A model generated the notes under the pieces. The model did no database searches, had not been told where the DNA came from, and was given only the letters and a program-made list of their open reading frames with translations. A DNA stretch of 64,000 nucleotides from Emticicia sp. BO119 (GTDB lineage: Bacteria > Bacteroidota > Bacteroidia > Cytophagales > Spirosomataceae). Location: the NCBI RefSeq assembly GCF_013912375.1, contig NZ_JACETV010000001.1:496001-560000 (forward strand), written 5' to 3'. Made by a program: the position numbers and the translations under genes. Shown one piece after another: positions 17,178 through 26,393 of the stretch. The stretch's first letter is position 1. Each line of letters begins with the position of its first letter.

Positions 17178-17699
17178 TTATAAGTACCGTTCTTTCAGGA
17201 TATTCAGATGATGTAACTCATGTCCGGCAATAATCCATACTAAGGCTCTGGCAGTAGTAGGCCAGTTATTGGCCAGACCCAAACGAGATAATTCACGTTG
17301 ACTGAATGATTTGAACAACAAGATAGTAGATTTTCTTTGTGCTTTGTATTGTAATAGCAAACTTCGCAGACTTTTTTTATTAAAGTTGGTGGCAGCTACA
17401 TAATCGGCCTCTTCAAAACCCGGTAGCGATTGTTTTTCGTTGCGGGCAATGCACATGGCACGATAAGCTAAGATTCTTTCGCAATCGATTATGTGCCCCA
17501 AAACTTCAATGGGCGTCCATTTTCCCTCGGCGTATCGGTAAAAATGTTTTTCTGAGGATAATGATTTGAAAAAGTTATCCACAATGGAAATATTTTCAGC
17601 CATTGCCTGTAAGGCATTTTCAGATGTAACTGTCTGAATATAACTATTTTGAGGTGATTGAGTATTGTACTCGTTGTTGGCAGGTTTAGAAATTTTCAT
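17178..17699 (-). CDS. DinB/YfiT-like metal-dependent four-helix protein
   Basis: The 173-residue protein has the DinB fold: a four-helix bundle with three histidine metal ligands. Visible ligands are H in EVLGHIIDCE (about 68) and the C-terminal GHELHHLNIL (about 158-167). WTPIEVLGHIIDCERILAYR is the most conserved stretch. In Bacillaceae and Actinobacteria related proteins are bacillithiol- or mycothiol-dependent transferases, but the substrate here is unknown. It lies 10 bases upstream of the M20 peptidase gene on the same strand and may start that operon. Confidence 0.85.
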   Translation of the reverse strand: MKISKPANNEYNTQSPQNSYIQTVTSENALQAMAENISIVDNFFKSLSSEKHFYRYAEGKWTPIEVLGHIIDCERILAYRAMCIARNEKQSLPGFEEADYVAATNFNKKSLRSLLLQYKAQRKSTILLFKSFSQRELSRLGLANNWPTTARALVWIIAGHELHHLNILKERYL

Positions 17700-17718
17700 A
17701 TTTTTTTTGATTCAGGTA

Positions 17719-17749
17719 TTGACACGCAAATATAATCTCCCTACCTTTG
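17719..17749 (+). promoter_or_regulatory. tRNA-Asp promoter (Bacteroidota type)
   Basis: TTG at 17719-17721, a 20-base spacer and TACCTTTG at 17742-17749 match the phylum consensus TTG-N19-21-TAnnTTTG. Transcription should start near 17755, about 45 bases before the mature tRNA. Confidence 0.75.
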
Positions 17750-17799
17750 CAGTCCCAAACGATGAGGGAAATAAAGTTTCAGCAACGTTCAGGAGACCT

Positions 17800-17873
17800 G
17801 GTTCGGTAGTTCAGTTGGTTAGAATACCTGCCTGTCACGCAGGGGGTCGCGGGTTCGAGCCCCGTCCGGACCG
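17800..17873 (+). tRNA. tRNA-Asp (anticodon GTC)
   Basis: The 74-base sequence folds into a full cloverleaf. The acceptor stem is GGTTCGG/CCGGACC with discriminator G73, typical of tRNA-Asp. The D arm contains TCAGTTGGTTAGAA, the anticodon stem CCTGC/GCAGG encloses CTGTCAC with anticodon GTC, and the T arm contains GTTCGAGC. The 3' CCA is not encoded. A clear promoter lies upstream and a terminator directly downstream, so it is a single-gene unit. Its anticodon is a target of the Tgt enzyme encoded at 7186. Confidence 0.97.
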
Positions 17874-17874
17874 C

Positions 17875-17903
17875 AAAAAGCACTCAATTTGAGTGCTTTT
17901 TTT
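17875..17903 (+). terminator. Intrinsic terminator of tRNA-Asp
   Basis: AAAAAGCACTC and GAGTGCTTTTT form an 11-bp stem around AATTT, and the T run continues for two more bases. It begins two bases after the tRNA. Confidence 0.9.
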
Positions 17904-17944
17904 GTTTTTGGACTAATTGAATGATCAAAATTCAATGACATTGC

Positions 17945-18820
17945 TTACTGTAAAAAACTATCCAAATAACCAAATATGGTTTTTGTCTGATTCATCAGGC
18001 CGACATGGTCCTGATTGGGAACAATGGCAAGTTGAGATTTTGGCATGGGTTGAAAACCGGCAGCAATACCGCCTCCTAACAATTTATATGTTTTTGCCAG
18101 TTCGACTTTATCCATGCCATCATTGTCACCTGAGATGATTAATACAGGTGCAGTGATTTTGGCAATATTTTCGTCGCCCATATTAAATGGCTCTCCAGCC
18201 GAGGCAATCATCTGTTCCAGAAACTGGGTCCATTTTGTTTTATCTGGTGCTACGGCTTCATAGGCGGTTTGTAGGGGGGAGTCTGCGAAATGATCAGGCT
18301 TCATTATTTTAAAGATGTCATTTATTTCGGGTAACCATCCTTCACTTTTATAAACAGAAGAAATGATGACTAATTTTCTCAATCGTTCAGGATTTTGAAT
18401 GGCAAACTTGTAGGCTACCTGACCTCCAAAACTATAGCCAACTATATCAGCACTGTCAATTTTCAGGTAATCCATTACTTTTTCTACATCACTTGCTAAG
18501 GTTGCCCGCGATAATTTTCTGTCTGAATAAGGTGTATGCCCATGTCCTTGCAATTCCAGGGCAATTACCTTTCTTGTTTTTGCCAATTCGGGTATCAATT
18601 CTCCCCAATTCATCTGAATGGTATAGTAGGCGCCATGGAGTAAAATAACTGGCTTACCCTCGCCGTAAATTTCATAATAAACGGTGGTGCCGTTAGCCGG
18701 TGCGTAGCCACTACCGACAGGTTTGATTTGTTGTGCATTTGATTGATGGGCTGTTTCCATAATTATTGTGATTATCAGTATTGTTTTAAGAAGATTATGT
18801 GTTCTGAATAAATTTTCCAT
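17945..18820 (-). CDS. Exported alpha/beta hydrolase
   Basis: The 291-residue product has an N-terminal hydrophobic leader (about 10-29) and an alpha/beta hydrolase fold. The oxyanion-hole region VILLHGAYY lies at 58-66, the nucleophile elbow GYSFGG at 128-133 (S130), the acid is in ISGDNDGMD near 232 and the histidine in NQDHVGLM near 272. The overall pattern resembles esterases, haloalkane-dehalogenase relatives and proline iminopeptidase-like proteins. With no specific substrate motif I leave it as hydrolase. It is transcribed alone, divergent from the outer-membrane protein gene at 19198. Confidence 0.88.
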   Translation of the reverse strand: MENLFRTHNLLKTILIITIIMETAHQSNAQQIKPVGSGYAPANGTTVYYEIYGEGKPVILLHGAYYTIQMNWGELIPELAKTRKVIALELQGHGHTPYSDRKLSRATLASDVEKVMDYLKIDSADIVGYSFGGQVAYKFAIQNPERLRKLVIISSVYKSEGWLPEINDIFKIMKPDHFADSPLQTAYEAVAPDKTKWTQFLEQMIASAGEPFNMGDENIAKITAPVLIISGDNDGMDKVELAKTYKLLGGGIAAGFQPMPKSQLAIVPNQDHVGLMNQTKTIFGYLDSFLQ

Positions 18821-19197
18821 AACAGTTCAGATTAGTTTGAAACGTATTGATACTATAAAGATAGCGTTTATTTCAGGATTTGATAGTGTGTGAAAGCGAC
18901 GAAATAGAGGTGATTTATGACAAAATATTCTCGTTATATGGAGAAAAGAACTTGTGCGAGTTTAATATTATCTGAATTAGAGAATAGGTTGTTACACCTG
19001 CGCTACTCTGCTGCCCAATTTTGCTTACTTGTTTTTTATAGAAATATGTATAAACGGACAGTATGATTCTTATTTAACAACTTGAACGGCTTTGAAAGAA
19101 TTTGACAAACTTTTGCATACCTGAATTTTAACTGTTTAAGCAATATTTGAAGAGTTTTAAAAATGAAAAGCTATAACTTTTAAATTCAGAAAAAATT
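18821..19197. other. Divergent intergenic region, no clear motif
   Basis: This 377-base AT-rich spacer holds the promoters of the hydrolase (minus) and the outer-membrane protein (plus). I find no exact TAnnTTTG; AATATTTG near 19143 is the nearest on the plus strand and TATCTTTA near 18858 on the minus strand. No reading frame, RNA or repeat is evident. Confidence 0.5.
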
Positions 19198-21606
19198 ATG
19201 AAAAGCTTAAAAAGCCTTTTACTGTTTTTGTATTTTACTATACCTTTATCAGGTTTTTCTCAAACATCCACAATCACTGGTGTCCTCAGAGATAGTACTA
19301 CTAATAATCCATTGCCTTTTGCAACTATTGCGCTTTTTAAAAGCAAAGCTGCCCTGCCCCTCAAAGCCACGTTTACCGATGAAAGCGGGAAATTTTCGGT
19401 TTCAGCAGATACTGGCTCATTAGTGGTCGTTTTTACGTATGTAGGCTACGCCGAAAAAAGGATTCCGATAACTCTATCGACTAATGAATCAAAAAACCTT
19501 CAGGCTGTTCTTTTAACTTCTTTAGCTAAATCTTTGGGATCAGTAACAGTCACTGCAAGTAAACCTTTGATTGAACAGACAGACGATAAAATTATATTTA
19601 ATGTGGATGCAGACCCTTCAACAAAAACCGAAAACGCTTTGGACATTTTGCGAAAAACACCTTTTGTGTCGGTTGATGGGAACGATAATATAACTGTTAA
19701 TGGGCAGTCGAACCTGAAAATTCTACTGAATGGTAGAGAAACAGGTATGTTTTCTCAGAATGTTTCTCAGGCATTGAAAAGCTTTCCAGGTGCCAGCATT
19801 GTAAAAATTGAAGTGATTACGAATCCATCGGCAAAATATGATGCTCAAGGAGTAGGGGGTGTGATTAATATTGTAACCCAAAAACAAATCATTGGCTATA
19901 ATGGAAGTGCCTCGCTCACCTTGAGTTCGATTCATAATACATTTGGCAATTTTAATTTTAATCTTAAGAAAGGCAAGGTTGGGGTATCGGTTAATTATTT
20001 TTATAATGCCATCGGTCTCTTAGGCAATCAGGCTCCACCATTTTTTGCCTATTCAAAAACTGAGGCAATTAATTCGCAGACCTATAATACCAGAATTTTA
20101 GATGGCACTACCATTCAGCAATTGTTTCAGAATTTTGGAAATGCAGAAATCAGCTATGATTTAGATAAATATAAGACCATCAGCGTTTATGGGTCTGTTA
20201 CTGGTGGGTTCAATAATCTGGCAACAGCAACAAGCATAGAAACAATTTTCCCTACTACCACAACCACCAGTTTTCTCACTCTGCAAAATAATACCAATAG
20301 CCCCAATTATAACGTTGGTTCGGATTTTATCAAAAAATTCAAGGATATTCCTGAAAAAGAATTTTCAATAAGGCTGTTTACCGAATATTCAAAGAATGAT
20401 CGTTTTCTGGACAGTTATCAGGATAACCCGGAAATCGACAGGTATATCATCAATAATAATTATGCGCATAATACACAGACAACCCTACAATCTGATTATA
20501 TATTGCCCTTGAAACGGAAGCAAAAAGTTGAAACCGGCCTAAAGCTGATTCTAAGGAATGCGACATCTGACTACGAAAGTTTAATTAAAACAAGACCTAT
20601 AGATGATTACACCATATTACCCACCAATACAAATAATTTCAATTATCAGCAACAAGTATATAGTGCTTATGGAAGCTATAATTTTACCCTAAAAAAATTT
20701 CCGTTTCGTTTGGGCCTCAGGATGGAACATACAGAAGTGGATGGAAATTTTAAAGGTACTGAAACAGCCGTTAGGCAAAGTTATACCAATTTTATACCGA
20801 ATGTTCAGACCTCTACCCAGATTACGAAAGAGTATAAAATTATTTTAAGTTATGGACAACGGATACAACGCCCGTTTATTAATAATCTGAACCCATTTAT
20901 TAATAATAACGATACACTGAATATCAGCTATGGTAACCCATTACTTAAGCCGCAATTGATTCATAACCTTACACTCCAGAATAACTTTGCCAAAGGAAAA
21001 GTATTTGCAGGACTTACATTGCTTGGTTCTTATAGTAACAATAAAATCATTCAGATAATCAATTTTAACAAAGAAACCGGGGTAACATCAACCGTTAGTG
21101 AAAATCTTGGTTTAGAATCGCAGCTAAATCTGAACGGAAATATTACAGTTAATTTCAGTAAAGCCTGGAATATGTCTGTCAATTCTAACCTGAACTATAC
21201 TCATATAAAAAATAGTGCTGATAAGAGACAACAAAACAGTGGGCTGGCAGGGTTTATCGGGGTTTCGAACAATTTTAAGGTAAATCCGAAATTCAGTATT
21301 TCTACCTTTGTCGGGAATTTCAGACCGCCTATCGGCTTACAGGGATATACATCAAGTCAATGGTTTTATAATATTACCCCTTCGTTTAAACTTTTTAAAG
21401 ATAAAATCACTGTTACCGTAGCAGCAGCCCGATTCATTACAAAATACGTGACGGTAAAAACCATACAAAATGATGTCAACTTCCGTTCTGAGAATTTAAA
21501 CTCCTTTCAGGCACGTAATTTCAGGATAGGTATGATCTGGAATTTTGGTAAATTAAAAGAAAACGTTTCCAGAAAAAAAGGGGTAAGTAACGATGATGTG
21601 CTTTAA
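19198..21606 (+). CDS. TonB-dependent-type outer-membrane beta-barrel protein
   Basis: The 802-residue product has a signal peptide (MKSLKSLLLFLYFTIPLSGFSQ), a CarboxypepD_reg-like domain at about 24-105 (TGVLRDSTTNNPLPFATIAL), a plug-like domain at about 125-225 (DALDILRKTPFVSVDG, KIEVITNPSAKYDAQGVGGVINIV) and a large beta-barrel to the end. This is the OMP_b-brl_3 layout of Bacteroidota outer-membrane receptors. No SusD partner is adjacent and the ligand is unknown. It is a paralogue of the receptor that runs off the right edge (same ITNPSAKYDA block). No stop interrupts it, and the C-terminal tail is charged rather than ending in an aromatic residue. A terminator follows. Confidence 0.9.
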   Translation: MKSLKSLLLFLYFTIPLSGFSQTSTITGVLRDSTTNNPLPFATIALFKSKAALPLKATFTDESGKFSVSADTGSLVVVFTYVGYAEKRIPITLSTNESKNLQAVLLTSLAKSLGSVTVTASKPLIEQTDDKIIFNVDADPSTKTENALDILRKTPFVSVDGNDNITVNGQSNLKILLNGRETGMFSQNVSQALKSFPGASIVKIEVITNPSAKYDAQGVGGVINIVTQKQIIGYNGSASLTLSSIHNTFGNFNFNLKKGKVGVSVNYFYNAIGLLGNQAPPFFAYSKTEAINSQTYNTRILDGTTIQQLFQNFGNAEISYDLDKYKTISVYGSVTGGFNNLATATSIETIFPTTTTTSFLTLQNNTNSPNYNVGSDFIKKFKDIPEKEFSIRLFTEYSKNDRFLDSYQDNPEIDRYIINNNYAHNTQTTLQSDYILPLKRKQKVETGLKLILRNATSDYESLIKTRPIDDYTILPTNTNNFNYQQQVYSAYGSYNFTLKKFPFRLGLRMEHTEVDGNFKGTETAVRQSYTNFIPNVQTSTQITKEYKIILSYGQRIQRPFINNLNPFINNNDTLNISYGNPLLKPQLIHNLTLQNNFAKGKVFAGLTLLGSYSNNKIIQIINFNKETGVTSTVSENLGLESQLNLNGNITVNFSKAWNMSVNSNLNYTHIKNSADKRQQNSGLAGFIGVSNNFKVNPKFSISTFVGNFRPPIGLQGYTSSQWFYNITPSFKLFKDKITVTVAAARFITKYVTVKTIQNDVNFRSENLNSFQARNFRIGMIWNFGKLKENVSRKKGVSNDDVL

Positions 21607-21632
21607 AAAGTAAGAGTAGATTATTGCAGACT

Positions 21633-21670
21633 GCGAAAAGTACTCATGAATGTGTGCTTTTCGCTTTTTT
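21633..21670 (+). terminator. Intrinsic terminator after the outer-membrane protein gene
   Basis: GCGAAAAG (21633-21640) and CTTTTCGC (21657-21664) form the stem, extendable by AC/GT pairs, and are followed by TTTTTT. Confidence 0.85.
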
Positions 21671-21763
21671 ATTCCTCTTACTTATCTGATAGTTCCTGTT
21701 AAACTTATAAAGATTAATAATAAATTTGTTTGAAACGAATCTATTAATAATTATTGAAACAAA

Positions 21764-22480
21764 ATGCAGCCAGACAATTATCATTGGTTTGACCTTAATT
21801 TCCCATGGATAGGAATAGCAGGTGCAGCTATTATGCTAATTCTGCTTTTTAGGACTAACCTTTTTCGTTCAAACCATGAAATTTCAAAATGGCAAGACAT
21901 AACCTGGCTTTCATGGTTGGGCTTTACGGCTTATCTGATTCATAATGGCGAGGAGTATGGTATAGACCTGAATGGCCATATTCATGCCTTTCCCGAACAA
22001 TTCTGTAATACCGTCACAAAAGTGCTTGGTATTACAGATTGTAGTGTCCCGCCTGCATTTTACCTGGCGGTCAATATAACATTATTCTGGATTATTGTTC
22101 CTTTGGGAGCAATAATGAGTCGCCAGCATCCTTTGACTGGTCTTGCCATCTATAGTGTTATTTTTATAAATGGCTTAATCCATATTCTACCTTTGCTTAT
22201 TGGTACAGGCTATGGCCCCGGGGCTTTTACGGCACTTATCCTCTTTTTACCAATATCTGTTTGGGTAGGCTATGCTTGCTTTGGTAAAGGCAAACTCCCT
22301 TATGCATCAATAGTAGTATTGATTATCTTAGGGCTTATATTGCACGCCATTTTAATGAGTTCATTGGTAGCATTTTTAACCGGAAGAATAAGCAGTATTC
22401 TTTTGATTTTGATTCAAATATTTAATGCGATATTATTACTTCTCCTGACCTTGATTGCTGAAAGATTGATAAAGAGGTAA
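21764..22480 (+). CDS. HXXEE-domain integral membrane protein
   Basis: The 238-residue product has about seven hydrophobic segments (near 15-30, 45-60, 100-120, 125-145, 150-175, 180-205, 210-235). HNGEEYGIDL at about 60-69 is the motif that names the HXXEE family, and INGLIHILP near 137-145 is its second conserved block. The polar motif inside membrane segments suggests a metal- or substrate-binding site, but no activity is known. It stands alone and is convergent with the beta-helix protein gene. Confidence 0.75.
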   Translation: MQPDNYHWFDLNFPWIGIAGAAIMLILLFRTNLFRSNHEISKWQDITWLSWLGFTAYLIHNGEEYGIDLNGHIHAFPEQFCNTVTKVLGITDCSVPPAFYLAVNITLFWIIVPLGAIMSRQHPLTGLAIYSVIFINGLIHILPLLIGTGYGPGAFTALILFLPISVWVGYACFGKGKLPYASIVVLIILGLILHAILMSSLVAFLTGRISSILLILIQIFNAILLLLLTLIAERLIKR

Positions 22481-22541
22481 GTTTTATTTGAAATATCATC
22501 TTATAAAAATCCACTACTACTCAACCGACATATTCTCTTAT

Positions 22542-24710
22542 CTACTTCTCCATCAAAATATAAGCTGGATACGATTCACGATTGGGCAAATCAAATGTTT
22601 CATCGTAAGGTTGAGTGCCCGTACCATTATTGTATAACGCCACACGTTTTACACCCGTTGCTGTGCTACCACCAATACCATTGATAACATTCTGAATCTG
22701 ACCCGGGCCTGCAAAACGAGTGATGCACATTTTTTCAAGCTTTACATTCGGGCTATTGGGTATTTCAAAGCCATTGCTTTTATTCACTTTGCCATCAGTT
22801 CCGGTGAAAACTGCATAAGAACCCATGCCAATACCTTGATGTTGCTTTACTTTATTAGCTACCTTATAGGCTGCATAACCATCAACCCGACCTCCCTGAC
22901 TGCTCCAGCTTGGTTGATTTGGGGCATCGTAAGGCGGTTCGTTTTGTAAGAAATAGGTTCTGCCACGCTCGCCCAACCATAAAACTTCATATTCCTGATA
23001 GTGTTCGGCAAATAGCCCATACAACGTAACATCATCGCCGGTTACAATCAATCCATTTTTACATCGGTCTCTTGTCCAGCGTAGATTTCCACCACGTTGT
23101 GAGCCATGATCGGCGCGCCACAGCCAGAAGTGGTCGCCCACCACATTATTGCTGCTGAGTTGCATAGAAGCATGTATCTGAATATTTTTTGACTGAACAC
23201 CACCTACTCTGCAAGTAATGTCAGTTAGCAAAATAGGATTTGTCGAGTGGTCTGCTTTGGCGTCTTCGTTACCAACTCTGATTTGATAAGTAGTACTATT
23301 GAATGAATCCATTAAAAGTCCGGCAACGATAATTCCGTCCTTGTCATCAACATAAATACAGCCCCAGATATTTTTCTCAGTAGGTTCAAGCGTAACGGAG
23401 GCTATACCTGTACCAAGCAGTATGGCATCTTTTCTATTTACTTGAATAGGTGCATTTAATGCATAATGCCCAGGAGTGAAGAATATATTTTTGCCGGCTC
23501 TCAAGGCATTATTGATTTCTACATCGGTATCGCCTTCTTTGGCAATGTACCAGTCGGTCAATAAATCCTGTATTTTACCCATGCCCATATCTGTTTCTGA
23601 CCAGGAAATCCCCACTCTATCTTTTTGCCATGCAGGAATAAATACTTTGTATTCGCCATCAGTATCTAAAAAAAGGTACGGTTTTTCTCTGATAACTGGT
23701 GTTGAAGGAATTGTGGTGTTAACATCATTTGCCTGAGGAGCATTGATGCAACCTTGCCAGACCATATTATAGGAACCTCCCATCGCTGTAGAGCCTTCTG
23801 GGAAAACAGTATTTCTGGTGTACCATTGTTGTTGTCCACCCCAGTTGGGTCTGGTTGTTGTATATCTGGAGTCGGCTATAAAACCGCCGCTACCCCAGAA
23901 GTTGTTGCTGCCAACATCTGAAATATATTTGGAAGTGCTTTCAATCTGCATTCGTCGGGCACTGGTGGATTGGGAAACCGTCCAGGCAAAATCCCTCATA
24001 ACGGTAACGTTTTCCATTGAACGCCAGAATGTACAAGTAGCGTTTGCCCCACCCGAAAGGTGAGGTCTTGTAAATACAGAGCCCAGTTTTACATCGCCCG
24101 GTGATTTGCCTAAACCGCCTAAATGAGAATAGAATCCTAATTCTATTGAGTTAGCATCTGCCGATGAAGCAGAACCTGATCCACCTGAATCGTAGGTCTG
24201 GCCATTAATATTGGGTTTGAAATAATATGCCTGACGTTTGGTTGTCCACTCTCCGTTTGCTCCAGCCAGACCGCAAGTTTTAAATTGCGAATTAATTTCT
24301 ATGCGTGCTGTTTCGGCTTTTTCGTGTTTTCTATCGTAGAAATAGATATTGTTTCCAAAAATCTGATTTTCGAGCGATAGTATTATGGTTATGGTGTCAC
24401 GGGTGATTTTATAGTAGTTTTCATACTTATCGGCATTGGGCTTTTTATCAGTATATGTCAGCTTTGAAGTTGAACCAACAGATACAAAATCTGATGCCAG
24501 ACGACTGCCTCCTCTTGTGATTATATAAGGCCCTGAAGAACCGAAAGCTGTCCATGATAATGTCATGCTATGTTTCTTTTTATTGTAAACAATTTTGTTC
24601 TCGCCTTTTTTCTCCAGAACTTTTTCAATAGGGGAATAAGTTGTTACAAAACCACAAAAAATTGCCGGAAACGCCAATGCTATAAATAGAGAGATAACTT
24701 TTGTACCCAT
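22542..24710 (-). CDS. Secreted right-handed beta-helix protein, probably carbohydrate-active
   Basis: I set the start at the ATG at 24710 (MGTKVISLFIALAFPAIFCGF), which begins a signal peptide. The longer frame from 24776 adds 22 unlikely residues. The 722-residue product has a fibronectin-III-like module (about 40-110), a middle domain, and a C-terminal pectate-lyase-type helix from about 370, with DWYIAKEGDTDVEINNAL and the strongly marked NVVGDHFWLWRADHG. It ends with EHYQEYEVLWLGERGRTYF and a PYDAPNQPSW block. The same blocks occur, from memory, in actinobacterial proteins misnamed adenylyl cyclase or coagulation factor 5/8 proteins. The beta-helix suggests a polysaccharide lyase or glucanase, but the catalytic residues are not recognised. 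Confidence 0.7.
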   Translation of the reverse strand: MGTKVISLFIALAFPAIFCGFVTTYSPIEKVLEKKGENKIVYNKKKHSMTLSWTAFGSSGPYIITRGGSRLASDFVSVGSTSKLTYTDKKPNADKYENYYKITRDTITIILSLENQIFGNNIYFYDRKHEKAETARIEINSQFKTCGLAGANGEWTTKRQAYYFKPNINGQTYDSGGSGSASSADANSIELGFYSHLGGLGKSPGDVKLGSVFTRPHLSGGANATCTFWRSMENVTVMRDFAWTVSQSTSARRMQIESTSKYISDVGSNNFWGSGGFIADSRYTTTRPNWGGQQQWYTRNTVFPEGSTAMGGSYNMVWQGCINAPQANDVNTTIPSTPVIREKPYLFLDTDGEYKVFIPAWQKDRVGISWSETDMGMGKIQDLLTDWYIAKEGDTDVEINNALRAGKNIFFTPGHYALNAPIQVNRKDAILLGTGIASVTLEPTEKNIWGCIYVDDKDGIIVAGLLMDSFNSTTYQIRVGNEDAKADHSTNPILLTDITCRVGGVQSKNIQIHASMQLSSNNVVGDHFWLWRADHGSQRGGNLRWTRDRCKNGLIVTGDDVTLYGLFAEHYQEYEVLWLGERGRTYFLQNEPPYDAPNQPSWSSQGGRVDGYAAYKVANKVKQHQGIGMGSYAVFTGTDGKVNKSNGFEIPNSPNVKLEKMCITRFAGPGQIQNVINGIGGSTATGVKRVALYNNGTGTQPYDETFDLPNRESYPAYILMEK

Positions 24711-25049
24711 AACGATATTCTTTATTTTACTATTAATAAAACAATCGGTAAAATTGCATATGCAAAGATGGCTCAAATTTTCTGTTCTACAGAAGATTTT
24801 ACTCCGGTTATTTACAGGTAAATCTGTGAAGAGTTTAATATGGATACCTGATTAAGCAATAAACTTTCAAAACTATCTTTATTAGGAGTAATCTGTGGTT
24901 TGTATCAATCCAGATTCTAAGATTTTAAACGGCTTAGTGGTTTGCATATGTGTCAAAAATAAAAAAAAGAGCCTCCCTACTATCAAAGAAGCTCTCCTTA
25001 GATGGCCAATTCGGTTATTTAAAAATTCGTCTCAATTCTTGCCATGTCA
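24711..25049. other. Intergenic region with minus-strand terminator
   Basis: The 339-base spacer lies between the start of the beta-helix gene and the end of the VOC gene. At 24961-24995, read on the minus strand, AGAGCTTC and GAGGCTCT pair (one G-U) and are followed by eight T, a good terminator for the VOC gene. The rest is the leader of the beta-helix gene; CATCTTTG, one base off the -7 consensus, lies near 24763-24770. Two short overlapping reading frames here are not credible. Confidence 0.55.
24961..24995 (-). terminator. Intrinsic terminator of the VOC gene
   Basis: An eight-pair stem on the minus strand (AGAGCTTC with GAGGCTCT) is followed by TTTTTTTT, 55-90 bases after the stop codon at 25050. 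Confidence 0.7.
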
Positions 25050-25433
25050 TTACTTATTTGAATGCAAAGCAACAGTATTCCCTTCAGAATCAACAAAAAA
25101 TGCCATATAACCGATTTCGTCAGATACTTTGGTTTTGGGCATAACAATTTTACCTCCTGCTGGTTCAATTTTCGAAAGAACAACTGTTAGGTCTGGATTT
25201 CCGTTCAGGTAAATTTTAGCACCGTCTGCGCTTGGTTTGTGCATAGGGCCTTGTACTAATCCGCCTGATACTTTTCCATTCATATCTTCAGATGGGAAAA
25301 AGGCCATTTGCATACCCATCATTTCTTGTTGATGTAACTCGATTCCGAAAATGCTTTCATAGAATTTAACGGCCCGGCTTATGTCTGAAACTGAAATTTC
25401 AAACCAGTTCAAAGTGTTTTCTTGTGCTGTCAT
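25050..25433 (-). CDS. VOC family protein
   Basis: The 127-residue product is a single VOC module: LNWFEISVSDISRAVKFYESIFG at the front and KIYLNGNPDLTVVLSKIEPAGGKIVMPK then GYMAFFVDSEGNTVALHS at the back. The pattern EISVxDxxRAxxFYexxFG resembles the bacterial glyoxalase/CFP32-like group. The usual metal-binding histidines are not obvious at the first strand (WFEI), so metal dependence is doubtful. It begins a series of three small minus-strand genes of related type (25050, 25842, 26394), each with its own spacer. Confidence 0.85.
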   Translation of the reverse strand: MTAQENTLNWFEISVSDISRAVKFYESIFGIELHQQEMMGMQMAFFPSEDMNGKVSGGLVQGPMHKPSADGAKIYLNGNPDLTVVLSKIEPAGGKIVMPKTKVSDEIGYMAFFVDSEGNTVALHSNK

Positions 25434-25841
25434 TGTTTTGTGAGTTTAATTGTTAATTACTGTATTCGAATTTTTGATAGATTTGAGTGGGTAATGCTAT
25501 TCCTTTGTTTTATGCAGCTATGACGTTTGAGCCTTTTAAAATCGGACAAACCTTGGGATTTTTTTTTAATTATTTTGATGGATTAATGGAGAAGCCTGTA
25601 GTATTTTTAAACTACATTGACCAGGGATTTGCGGGCTATTTTAAAAAGTGGGGAAATGTAAAATAAAAATTAGTAGGGAAGACGTGCTAACATAAAATAC
25701 TTATCTGAGAACAGCACTGGACAGAAAGGCATTGAAAAAAGCAAAGTATGATGATAACTATTAAGTTATGTTTCATCACATGAATATTGTGATAATAATA
25801 ACAGGAAGTAAATGGAATATTAACTATATACAGTAGAAATC
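25434..25841. other. Intergenic region with one short reading frame
   Basis: This 408-base spacer separates the VOC gene from the DUF1801 gene. It is AT-rich and contains a 48-codon frame (listed separately) but no promoter consensus, RNA or repeat that I can support. Confidence 0.5.
25520..25666 (+). CDS. Possible small protein, 48 residues
   Basis: An ATG-to-TAA frame of 48 codons begins MTFEPFKIGQTLG and is rich in F, G and K. It runs opposite to its neighbours and has no recognisable domain or signal peptide. Composition (aromatic, glycine, few rare codons) is more protein-like than the surrounding shadow frames, but nothing else supports it. Confidence 0.2.
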   Translation: MTFEPFKIGQTLGFFFNYFDGLMEKPVVFLNYIDQGFAGYFKKWGNVK

Positions 25842-26249
25842 TTATTTCTCAACCAATTGTAACCAATTTCTGATTATTGTTTGTAACTCACCTTGTTTCT
25901 CAAAAACATGAGCTAAGTCTCTGAATACAACAGTGCGTCTGCCATCTTTAAAATCGCCCTCAAGCAACCCTGATTTATCATTAATTTTAGCACCACTCGG
26001 AAATACAAGCATGATTCGGCCTTTAAAGAGGTTCATCACTATTATATCGCGTTTATATTCCTTGGGGTCAAATTCCTGCATCGGCCCGGTATAGTAGAAG
26101 CTTGGATTGTTCCATTTAATCCGTTCTGATATTTCCTGATCAGTGCTTAAAATGATTTGCCGTAAAGTTTCTGTAACTTTAGCTAATGTAGGTTCAAGCT
26201 TCAGGATATGCTCGGTTACTTGTTCTTTTTCAGATAGTTTTGCTTTCAT
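25842..26249 (-). CDS. DUF1801 (YdhG-like) domain protein
   Basis: The 135-residue cytoplasmic protein has the DUF1801/YdhG pattern: an N-terminal helix pair (VTETLRQIILSTDQEISERIKWNNPSFYY) followed by a beta-sheet block with FKGRIMLVFPSGAKI and a C-terminal segment with GRRTVVF. The family has a frataxin-like fold and no established activity. In Bacteroidota and Actinobacteria such genes often cluster with VOC/PhnB-like genes, as here, where VOC genes lie on both sides. Own ATG at 26249, no overlap. Confidence 0.8.
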   Translation of the reverse strand: MKAKLSEKEQVTEHILKLEPTLAKVTETLRQIILSTDQEISERIKWNNPSFYYTGPMQEFDPKEYKRDIIVMNLFKGRIMLVFPSGAKINDKSGLLEGDFKDGRRTVVFRDLAHVFEKQGELQTIIRNWLQLVEK

Positions 26250-26393
26250 GATTGTTATGATTTGATGGATTTAAAGATAGTCAGTTTCAGATTCAGTTTA
26301 TGATGAAACCTAAGAAATGTTTAATGGAATCATTAAAAATAGCGATGCCGAAGTATAATCTCCGGCATCTTTGATAAATTTGATATAATAATC

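Noticed and set aside
17665-17892. 75-codon frame running through the tRNA-Asp region
   Set aside because: Its second half is the translated tRNA itself, which folds as a perfect cloverleaf with its own promoter and terminator.
24895-25144. Two overlapping short plus-strand frames near the VOC gene end
   Set aside because: They cover the minus-strand terminator and the 3' end of the VOC gene; no recognisable protein features.
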